This document shows positions 52,287 through 63,921 of a stretch of 64,000 nt of DNA, piece by piece. Made by a program: the position numbers and the translations under genes. The notes below the pieces were generated by a model. The model saw nothing but the letters and a program-made list of their open reading frames with translations. It was not told the DNA's origin and made no database searches. Source of the DNA: Climacium dendroides (taxonomy: Eukaryota; Streptophyta; Bryopsida; Hypnales; Climaciaceae); NCBI GenBank assembly GCA_950106755.1, contig OX467082.1:23622001-23686000 (forward strand). The letters are read 5' to 3'. How positions within the stretch are numbered: position 1 is the stretch's first letter; each line of letters opens with the position of its first letter.

Positions 52287-54225
52287 GAAGACCTTGCATT
52301 CAACTTGTGCCAATTTTTTGGTTCCCCATTAGAGCTTTCGATGCATATTTTTTTGGACCTTTCCCAAATAAATCCATAACAAGCCATTTTTGCATGAACC
52401 TGGGGCCACATGAAACATTTCAATTACATTTCTTTTTGGTGAGTTTCTCATGGAGTACCATTGAAGACCTTGCATTCAACTTGTGCCTATTTTTTGGTTC
52501 ACCATTAGAGCTTTTGATGCATATCTTTTTGGACCTGTGCCAAGTAAATCCAAAACAGGCCATTTTGTGCATGAACATGGGGCCACATGAAACATTTCAA
52601 TTACATTTCTTTTTGGTGAGTTTCTCATGGAGTACCATTGAAGACCTTGCATTCAACTTGTGCCAATTTTTTGGTTCCCCATTAGAGCTTTCGATGCATA
52701 TTTTTTTGGACCTTTCCCAAATAAATCCATAACAAGCCATTTTTGCATGAACCTGGGGCCACATGAAACATTTCAATTACATTTCTTTTTGGTGAGTTTC
52801 TCATGGAGTACCATTGAAGACCTTGCATTCAACTTGTGCCTATTTTTCGGTTCACCATTAGAGCTTTTGATGCATATCTTTTTGGACCTGTGCCAAGTAA
52901 ATCCAAAACAGGCCATTTTGTGCATGAACATGGGGCCACATGAAACATTTCAATTACATTTCTTTTTGGTGAGTTTCTCATGGAGTACCATTGAAGACCT
53001 TGCATTCAACTTGTGCCTATTTTTTGGTTCCCCATTAGAGCTTTTGATGCATATCTTTTTGGACCTGTGCCAAGTAAATGCAAAACAGGCCATTTGTGCA
53101 TGAACATCGGGCCACATGAAACATTTCAATTACATTTCTTTTTGGTGAGTTTCTCATGGAGTACCATTGAAGACCTTGCATTCAACTTGTGCCAATTTTT
53201 TGGTTCCCCGTTAGAGCGTTTGATGCATATTTTTTTGGACCTTTCCCAAATAAATCCATAACAAGCCATTTGTGCATGAACATGGGGCCACATGAAACAT
53301 TTCAATTACTTTTCTTTTTGGTGAGTATCTCATGGAGTACCATTGAAGACCTTGCATTCAACTTGTGCCTATTTTTCGGTTCACCATTAGAGCTTTTGAT
53401 GCATATCTTTTTGGACCTGTGCCAAGTAAATTCAAAGCAGGCCATTTTGTGCATGAACATGGGGCCACATGAAACATTTCAATTACATTTCTTTTTGGTG
53501 AGTATCTCATGGAGTACCATTGAAGACCTTGCATTCAACTTGTGCCTATTTTTTGGTTCCCCATTAGAGCTTTTGATGCATATTTTTTTGGACCTTTGCC
53601 AAATAAATCCATAACAAGCCATTTGTGCATGAACATGCAGCCACATGAAACATTTCAATTACATTTCTTTTTGGTGAGTTTCTCATGGAGTACCATTGAA
53701 GACCTTGCATTCAACTTGTGCCTATTTTTTGGTTCACCATTAGAGCTTTCCATGCATATATTTTTGGACCTTTGCCCAATAAATCCAAATTAGGCCATTT
53801 GTGCATGAACTTGGGCCCACATGAAACATTTCAATTACATTTCTTTTTGGTGAGTTTCTCATGGAGTACCATTGAAGACCTTGCATTCAACTTGTGCCTA
53901 TTTTTTGGTTCACTATTAGAGCTTTCCATGCATATATTTTTGGACCTTTGCCCAATAAATCCAAATTAGGCCATTTGTGCATGAACATGGGGCCACATGA
54001 AACATTTCAATTACATTTCTTTTTGGTGAGTTTCTCATGGAGTACCATTGAAGACCTTGCATTCCACTTGTGCCAATTTTTTGGTTCCCCATTAGAGCTT
54101 TCGATGCATATTTTTTTGGACCTTTCCCAAACAAATCAATAACAAGCCATTTGTGCATGAACTTGGGGCCACATGAAACATTTCAATTACATTTCTTTTT
54201 GGTAAGTTTCTCATGGAGTACCATT
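52287..54225 (+). repeat. Second copy of the F region (offset 5462, then 4934 bp)
   Basis: It repeats 46118-49291 in order, but with about four fewer monomers in the 177 bp run and without the second 528 bp block. The shared rare change CCCAAACAAATC (near 49194 and 54128) confirms common descent. Confidence 0.86.
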
Positions 54226-55811
54226 GAAGACCTTGCATTCAACTTGTGCCTATTTTTTGGTTCCCCATTAGAGCTTTTGATGCATATTTTTTTGGACCTT
54301 TGCCAAATAAATCCATAACTGGCCATTTGTGCATGAACATGCGGCCACATGAAACATTTCAATTACTTTTCTTTTTGGTGAGTATCTCATGGAGTACCAT
54401 TGAAGACCTTGCATTCAACTTGTGCCAATTTTTTGGTTCCCCGTTAGAGCGTTTGATGCATATTTTTTTGGACCTTTCCCAAATAAATCCATAACAAGCC
54501 ATTTGTGCATGAACATGGGGCCACATGAAACATTTCAATTACTTTTCTTTTTAGTGAGTATCTCATGGAGTACCATTGAAGACCTTGCATTCAACTTGTG
54601 CCTATTTTTCGGTTCACCATTAGAGCTTTTGATGCATATCTTTTTGGACCTGTGCCAAGTAAATTCAAAGCAGGCCATTTTGTGCATGAACATGGGGCCA
54701 CATGAAACATTTCAATTACATTTCTTTTTGGTGAGTTTCTCATGGAGTACCATTGAAGACCTTGCATTCAACTTGTGCCTATTTTTTGGTTCACCATTAG
54801 AGCTTTCGATGCATATTTTTTTGGGCCTTTGCCCAATAAATCCAAATTAGGCCATTTGTGCATGAACTTGGGCCCACATGAAACATTTCAATTACATTTC
54901 TTTTTGGTGAGTTTCTCATGGAGTACCATTGAAGACCTTGCATTCAACTTGTGCCTATTTTTTGGTTCACTATTAGAGCTTTCCATGCATATATTTTTGG
55001 ACCTTTGCCCAATAAATCCAAATTAGGCCATTTGTGCATGAACATGGGGCCACATGAAACATTTCAATTACATTTCTTTTTGGTGAGTTTCTCATGGAGT
55101 ACCATTGAAGACCTTGCATTCCACTTGTGCCAATTTTTTGGTTCCCCATTAGAGCTTTCGATGCATATTTTTTTGGACCTTTCCCAAATAAATCAATAAC
55201 AAGCCATTTGTGCATGAACTTGGGGCCACATGAAACATTTCAATTACATTTCTTTTTGGTAAGTTTCTCATGGAGTACCATTGAAGACCTTGCATTCAAC
55301 TTGTGCCTATTTTTTGGTTCCCCATTAGAGCTTTTGATGCATATTTTTTTGGACCTTTGCCAAATAAATCCATAACTGGCCATTTGTGCATGAACATGCG
55401 GCCACATGAAACATTTCAATTACTTTTCTTTTTGGTGAGTATCTCATGGAGTACCATTGAAGACCTTGCATTCAACTTGTGCCAATTTTTTGGTTCCCCG
55501 TTAGAGCGTTTGATGCATATTTTTTTGGACCTTTCCCAAATAAATCCATAACAAGCCATTTGTGCATGAACATGGGGCCACATGAAACATTTCAATTACT
55601 TTTCTTTTTAGTGAGTATCTCATGGAGTACCATTGAAGACCTTGCATTCAACTTGTGCGTATTTTTTGGTTCACCATTAGAGCTTTTGATGCATATCTTT
55701 TTGGACCTGTGCCAAGTAAATTCAAAACAGGCCATTTTGTGCATGAACATGGGGCCACATGAAACATTTCAATTACATTTCTTTTTGGTGAGTTTCTCAT
55801 GGAGTACCATT
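54226..55811 (+). repeat. Second G region: one 1057 bp unit and a truncated unit
   Basis: 54226-55282 carries the G order including the GGGCCTTTGCCC hybrid (near 54824), but with TATTTTTGGACC where copies 1 and 2 have TATTATTGGACC. 55283-55811 begins another unit, which passes into GTGCGTATTTTTTGG near 55657. Confidence 0.82.
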
Positions 55812-56787
55812 GAAGACCTTGCATTCAACTTGTGCCAATTTTCTGGTTCCCCATTAGAGCTTTCGATGCATATTTTTTTGGACCTCTCCCAAATAAATCC
55901 ATAACAAGCCATTTGTGCATGAACATGGGGCCACATGAAACATTTCAATTACATTTCTTTTTGGTGAGAATCGCATGGAGTACCATTGAAGACCTTGCAT
56001 TCAACTTGTGCCAATTTTTTGGTTCCCCATTAGAGCTTTTGATGCATATCTTTTTGGACCTGTGCCAAGTAAATCCAAAACAGGCCATTTTGTGCATGAA
56101 CTTGGGGCCACATGAAACATTTCAATTACATTTCTTTTTGGTGAGTTTCTCATGGAGTACCATTGAAGACCTTGCATTCAACTTGTGCCAATTTTTTGGT
56201 TCCCCATTAGAGCTTTCGATGCATATTTTTTTGGACCTCTCCCAAATAAATCCATAACAAGCCATTTTTGCATGAACCTGGGGCCACATGAAACATTTCA
56301 ATTACATTTCTTTTTGGTGAGAATCGCATGGAGTACCATTGAAGACCTTGCATTCAACTTGTGCCAATTTTTTGGTTCCCCATTAGAGCTTTTGATGCAT
56401 ATCTTTTTGGACCTGTGCCAAGTTAATTCAAAACAGGCCATTTTGTGCATGAACATGGGGCCACATGAAACATTTCAATTACATTTCTTTTTGGTGAGTT
56501 TCTCATGGAGTACCATTGAAGACCTTGCATTCAACTTGTGCCTATTTTTTGGTTCACCATTAGAGCTTTTGATGCATATCTTTTTGGACCTGTGCCAAGT
56601 AAATCCAAAACAGGCCATTTTGTGCATGAACATGGGGCCACATGAAACATTTCAATTACATTTCTTTTTGGTGAGTTTCTCATGGAGTACCATTGAAGAC
56701 CTTGCATTCAACTTGTGCCAATTTTTTGGTTCCCCATTAGAGCTTTCGATGCATATTTTTTTGGACCTTTCCCAAATAAATCCATAA
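55812..56787 (+). repeat. Recurrence of the E/F junction seen at 45235-46210
   Basis: The order CAATTTTCTGG, GAGAATCGCATGG, 177 bp unit, GAGAATCGCATGG and two 177 bp units matches 45235-46210 at an offset of 10577 bp. A private change GTTAATTC for GTAAATTC lies near 56423. It is the longest-distance match I found in the window. Confidence 0.82.
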
Positions 56788-59700
56788 CAAGCCATTTTTG
56801 CATGAACCTGGGGCCACATGAAACATTTCAATTACATTTCTTTTTGGTGAGTTTCTCATGGAGTATCATTGAAGACCTTGCATTCAATTTGTGCCTATTT
56901 TTTGGTTCACTATTCGAGCTTTTGATGCATATCATTTTGGACCTGTGCCAAGTAAATCCAAAACAGGCCATTTTGTGCATGAACATGGGGCCACATGAAA
57001 CATTTCAATTACATTTCTTTTTGGTGAGTTTCTCATGGAGTACCATTGAAGACCTTGCATTCAACTTGTGCCAATTTTTTGGTTCCCCATTAGAGCTTTC
57101 GATGCATATTTTTTTGGACCTTTCCCAAATAAATCCATAACAAGCCATTTTTGCATGAACATGGGGCCGCATGAAACATTTCAATTACATTTCTTTTTGG
57201 TGAGTTTCTCATGGAGTACCATTGAAGACCTTGCATTCAACTTGTGCCAATTTTTTGGTTCCCCATTAGAGCTTTTGATGCATATCTTTTTGGACCTGTG
57301 CCAAGTAAATCCAAAACAGGCCATTTGTGCATGAACATCGGGCCACATGAAACATTTCAATTACATTTCTTTTTGGTGAGTTTCTCATGGAGTACCATTG
57401 AAGACCTTGCATTCAACTTGTGCCAATTTTTTGGTTCCCCATTAGAGCTTTCGATGCATATTTCTTTGGACCTTTCCCAAATAAATCCATAACAAGCCAT
57501 TTTTGCATGAACCAGGGGCCACATGAAACATTTCAATTACATTTCTTTTTGGTGAGTTTCTCATGGAGTACCATTGAAGACCTTGCATTCAACTTGTGCA
57601 TATTTTTTGGTTCACTATTAGAGCTTTTGATGCATATCTTTTTGGATCTGTGCCAAGTAAATCCAAAACAGGCCATTTTGTGCATGAACATCGGGCCACA
57701 TGAAACATTTCAATTACATTTCTTTTTGGTGAGTTTCTCATGGAGTACCATTGAAGACCTTGCATTCAACTTGTGCCAATTTTTTGGTTCCCCATTAGAG
57801 CTTTCGATGCATATCTTTTTGGACCTGTGCCAAGTAAATCCAAAACAAGCCATTTGTGCATGAACATCGGGCCACATGAAACATTTCAATTACATTTCTT
57901 TTTGGTGAGTTTCTCATGGAGTACCATTGAAGACCTTGCATTCAACTTGTGCCTATTTTTTGGTTCACCATTAGAGCTTTTGATGCATATCTTTTTGGAC
58001 CTGTGCCAAGTAAATTCAAAACAGGCCATTTTGTGCATGAACATGGGGCCACATGAAACATTTCAATTACATTTCTTTTTGGTGAGTTTCTCATGGAGTA
58101 CCATTGAAGACCTTGCATTCAACTTGTGCCTATTTTTTGGTTCCCCATTAGAGCTTTCGATGCATATTTTTTTGGACCTTTCCCAAAGAAATCCATAACA
58201 AGCCATTTGTGCATGAACCTGGGGCCACATGAAATACTTCAATTACATTTCTTTTTGGTGAGTTTCTCATGGAGTACCATTGAAGACCTTGCATTCAACT
58301 TGTGCCAATTTTTTGGTTCCCCATTAGAGCTTTCGATGCATATTTTTTTGGACCTTTCCCAAATAAATCAATAACAAGCCATTTGTGCATGAACTTGGGG
58401 CCACATGAAACATTTCAATTACATTTCTTTTTGGTAAGTTTCTCATGGAGTACCATTGAAGACCTTGCATTCAACTTGTGCCTATTTTTTGGTTCCCCAT
58501 TAGAGCTTTTGATGCATATTTTTTTGGAACTTTGCCAAATAAATCCATAACTGGCCATTTGTGCATGAACATGCGGCCACATGAAACATTTCAATTACAT
58601 TTCTTTTTGGTGAGTATCTCATGGAGTACCATTGAAGACCTTGCATTCAACTTGTGCCAATTTTTTGGTTCCCCATTAGAGCTCTTGATGCATATCTTTT
58701 TGGACCCGTGCCAAGTAAATCCATAACAAGCCATTTGTGCATGAACATGGGGCCACATGAAACATTTCAATTACTTTTCTTTTTAGTGAGTATCTCATGG
58801 AGTACCATTGAAGACCTTGCATTCAACTTGTGCCTATTTTTCGGTTCACCATTAGAGCTTTTGATGCATATCTTTTTGGACCTGTGCCAAGTAAATTCAA
58901 AACAGGCCATTTTGTGCATGAACATGGGGCCACATGAAACATTTCAATTACATTTCTTTTTGGTGAGTTTCTCATGGAGTACCATTGAAGACCTTGCATT
59001 CAACTTGTGCCAATTTTTTGGTTCCCCATTAGAGCTTTCGATGCATATTTTTTTGGACCTCTCCCAAATAAATCCATAACAAGCCATTTTTGCATGAACC
59101 TGGGGCCACATGAAACATTTCAATTACATTTCTTTTTGGTGAGAATCGCATGGAGTACCATTGAAGACCTTGCATTCAACTTGTGCCTATTTTTTGGTTC
59201 CCCATTAGAGCTTTTGATGCATATCTTTTTGGACCTGTGCCAAGTAAATCCAAAACAGGCCATTTTGTGCATGAACATCGGGCCACATGAAACATTTCAA
59301 TTACATTTCTTTTTGGTGAGTTTCTCATGGAGTACAATTGAAGACCTTGCATTCAACTTGTGCCTATTTTTTGGTTCACCATTAGAGCTTTTGATGCATA
59401 TCTTTTTGGACCTGTGCCAAGTAATCCAAAACAGGCCATTTTGTGCATGAACATGGGGCCACATGAAACATTTCAATTACATTTCTTTTTGGTGAGTTTC
59501 TCATGGAGTACCATTGAAGACCTTGCATTCAACTTGTGCCAATTTTTTGGTTCCCCATTAGAGCTTTCGATGCATATTTTTTTGGACCTTTCCCAAATAA
59601 ATCCATAACAAGCCATTTTTGTATGAACCTGGGGCCACATGAAACATTTCAATTACATTTCTTTTTGGTGAGTTTCTCATGGAGTACCATTGAAGACCTT

Positions 59701-62700
59701 GCATTCAACTTGTGCCTATTTTTCGGTTCACCATTAGAGCTTTTGATGCATATCTTTTTGGACCTGTGCCAAGTAAATCTAAAACAGTCCATTTTGTGCA
59801 TGAACATCGGGCCACATGAAACATTTCAATTACATTTCTTTTTGGTGAGTTTCTCATGGAGTACCATTGAAGACCTTGCATTCAACTTGTGCCAATTTTT
59901 TGGTTCACCATTAGAGCTTTCGATGCATATTTTTTTGGACCTTTCCCAAATAAATCCATAACAAGCCATTTTTGCATGAACCTGGGACCACATGAAACAT
60001 TTCAATTACATTTCTTTTTGGTGAGTTTCTCATGGAGTACCATTGAAGACCTTGCATTCAACTTGTGCCAATTTTTTGGTTCCCCATTAGAGCTTTTGAT
60101 GCATATCTTTTTGGACCTGTGCCAAGTAAATCCAAAACAGGCCATTTGTGCATGAACATCGGGCCACATGAAACATTTCAATTACATTTCTTTTTGCTGA
60201 GTTTCTCATGGAGTACCATTGAAGACCTTGCATTCAACTTGTGCCAATTTTTTGGTTCCCCATTAGAGCTTTCGATGCATATTTCTTTGGACCTTTCAGA
60301 AATAAATCCATAACAAGCCATTTTTGCATAAACCTGGGGCCACATGAAACATTTCAATTACATTTCTTTTTGGTGAGTTTCTCATGGAGTACCATTGAAG
60401 ACCTTGCATTCAACTTGTGCCTATTTTTTGGTTCACTATTAGAGCTTTTGATGCATATCTTTTTGGACCTGTGCCAAGTAAATCCAAAACAGGCCATTTG
60501 TGCATGAACATCGGGCCACATGAAACATTTCAATTACATTTCTTTTTGGTGAGTTTCTCATGGAGTACCATTGAAGACCTTGCATTCAACTTGTGCCAAT
60601 TTTTTGGTTCCCCATTAGAGCTTTCGATGCATATTTTTTTGAACCTTTCCCAAAGAAATCCATAACAAGCCATTTCTGCATGAACTTGGGGCCACATGAA
60701 ACATTTCAATTACATTTCTTTTTGGTGAGTTTCTCATGGAGTACCATTGAAGACCTTGCATTCAACTTGTGCCTATTTTTTGGTTCACCATTAGAGCTTT
60801 CCATGCATATATTTTTGGACCTTTGCCCAATAAATCCATAACAAGCCATTTGTGCATGAACATGGGGCCACATGAAACATTTCAATTACATTTCTTTTTG
60901 GTGAGTTTCTCATGGAGTACCATTGAAGACCTTGCATTCAACTTGTGCCAATTTTTTGGTTCCCCATTAGAGCTTTCGATGCATATTTTTTTGGACCTTT
61001 CCCAAAGAAATCCATAACAAGCCATTTGTGCATGAACCTGGGGCCACATGAAACATTTCAATTACATTTCTTTTTGGTGAGTTTCTCATGGAGTACCATT
61101 GAAGACCTTGCATTCAACTTGTGCCTATTTTTCGGTTCACCATTAGAGCTTTTGATGCATATCTTTTTGGACCTGTGCCAAGTAAATTCAAAACAGGCCA
61201 TTTTGTGCATGAACATGGGGCCACATGAAACATTTCAATTACATTTCTTTTTGGTGAGTATCTCATGGAGTACCATTGAAGACCTTGCATTCAACTTGTG
61301 CCAATTTTTTGGTTCCCCATTAGAGCTTTTGATGCATATTTTTTTGGACCTTTGCCAAATAAATCCATAACTGGCCATTTGTGCATGAACATGCGGCCAC
61401 ATGAAACATTTCAATGACATTTCTTTTTGGTGAGTATCTCATGGAGTACCATTGAAGACCTTGCATTCAACTTGTGCCAATTTTTTGGTTCCCCGTTAGA
61501 GCGTTTGATGCATATTTTTTTGGACCTTTCCCAAATAAATCCATAACAAGCCATTTGTGCATGAACATGGGGCCACATGAAACATTTCAATTACTTTTCT
61601 TTTTAGTGAGTATCTCATGGAGTACCATTGAAGACCTTGCATTCAACTTGTGCCTATTTTTCGGTTCACCATTAGAGCTTTTGATGCATATCTTTTTGGA
61701 CCTGTGCCAAGTAAATTCAAAACAGGCCATTTTGTGCATGAACATGGGGCCACATGAAACATTTCAATTACATTTCTTTTTGGTGAGTTTCTCATGGAGT
61801 ACCATTGAAGACCTTGCATTCAACTTGTGCCAATTTTTTGGTTCCCCATTAGAGCTTTCGATGCATATTTTTTTGGACCTCTCCCAAATAAATCCATAAC
61901 AAGCCATTTGTGCATGAACATGGGGCCACATGAAACATTTCAATTACATTTATTCTTGGTGAGAATCGCATGGAGTACCATTGAAGACCTTGCATTCAAC
62001 TTGTGCCAATTTTTTGGTTCCTCATTAGAGCTTTCGATGCATATCTTTTTGGACCTGTGCCAAGTAAATCCAAAACAGGCCATTTTGTGCATGAACTTGG
62101 GGCCACATGAAACATTTCAATTACATTTCTTTTTGGTCAGTTTCTCATGGAGTACCATTGAAGACCTTGCATTCAACTTGTGCCAATTTTTTGGTTCCCC
62201 ATTAGAGCTTTCGATGCATATTTTTTTGGACCTCTCCCAAATAAATCCATAACAAGCCATTTTTGCATGAACCTGGGGCCACATGAAACATTTCAATTAC
62301 ATTTCTTTTTGGTGAGTTTCTCATGGAGTACCATTGAAGACCTTGCATTCAACTTGTGCCAATTTTTTGGTTCCCCATTAGAGCTTTTGATGCATATCTT
62401 TTTGGACCTGTGCCAAGTAAATCCAAAACAGGCCATTTTGTGCATGAACATCGGGCCACATGAAACATTTCAATTACATTTCTTTTTGGTGAGTTTCTCA
62501 TGGAGTACCATTGAAGACCTTGCATTCAACTTGTGCCTATTTTTTGGTTCACCATTAGAGCTTTTGATGCATATCTTTTTGGACCTGTGCCAAATAAATC
62601 CAAAAGAGGCCATTTTGTGCATGAACATGGGGCCACATGAATCATTTCAATTACATTTCTTTTTGGTGAGTTTCTCATGGAGTACCATTGAAGACCTTGC

Positions 62701-63921
62701 ATTCAACTTGTGCCTATTTTTTGGTTCCCCATTAGAGCTTTCGATGCATATTTTTTTGGACCTTTCCCAAATAAATCCATAACAAGCCATTTTTGCATGA
62801 ACCTGGGGCCACATGAAACATTTCAATTACATTTCTTTTTGGTGAGTTTCTCATGGAGTACCATTGAAGACCTTGCATTCAACTTGTGCCTATTTTTCGG
62901 TTCACCATTAGAGCTTTTGATGCATATCTTTTTGGACCAGTGCCAAGTAAATCCAAAACAGGCCATTTTGTGCATGAACATCGGGCCACATGAAACATTT
63001 CAATTACATTTCTTTTTGGTGAGTTTCTCATGGAGTACCATTGAAGACCTTGCATTCAACTTGTGCCAATTTTTTGGTTCCTCATTAGAGCTTTCGATGC
63101 ATATTTTTTTGGACCTTTCCCAAATAAATCCATAACAAGCCATTTTTGCATGAACCTGGGGCCACATGAAACATTTCAATTACATTTCTTTTTGGTGAGT
63201 TTCTCATGGAGTACCATTGAAGACCTTGCATTCAACTTGTGCCAATTTTTTGGTTCCCCATTAGAGCTTTTGATGCATATCTTTTTGGACCTGTGCCAAG
63301 TAAATGCAAAACAGGCCATTTGTGCATGAACATCGGGCCACATGAAACATTTCAATTACATTTCTTTTGGTGAGTTTCTCATGGAGTACCATTGAAGACC
63401 TTGCATTCAACTTGTGCCAATTTTTTGGTTCCCCATTAGAGCTTTCGATGCATATTTTTTTGGACCTTTCCCAAATAAATCCATAACAAGCCATTTGTGC
63501 ATGAACTTGGGGCCACATGAAACATTTCAATTACATTTCTTTTTGGTGAGTATCTCATGGAGTACCATTGAAGACCTTGCATTCAACTTGTGCCAATTTT
63601 TTGGTTCCCCATTAGAGCTTTCCATGCATATTTTTTTGGACTTTTGCCAAATAAATCCATAACTGGCCATTTGTGCATGAACATGCGGCCACATGAAACA
63701 TTTCAATTACATTTCTTTTTGGTGAGTTTCTCATGGAGTACCATTGAAGAGCTTGCATTCAACTTGTGCCTATTTTTTGGTTCACTATTAGAGCTTTTGA
63801 TGCATATATTTTTGGACCTTTGCCCAATAAATCCAAATTAGGCCATTTCTGCATGAACATGCGGGCACATGAAACACTTCAATTACATTTCTTTTTGGTG
63901 AGTTTCTCATGGAGTACCATT
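56788..63921 (+). repeat. Block H: heterogeneous 176/177 bp monomers without clear long HOR
   Basis: It uses the same monomer classes as D-F but in an order I could not align to any earlier stretch over more than a few units. Private changes are frequent: TTCGAGC (56913), GGCCGCATG (57167), TTTCTTTGGACC (57473, 60283), GTAATCC with a 1 bp deletion (59421-59425), CTTTCAGAAATAAATC (60295), CAATGACATTTC (61413), TTTATTCTTGG (61950), GGTCAGTTTC (62137) and a 4-T run (63365-63368). Confidence 0.8.
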
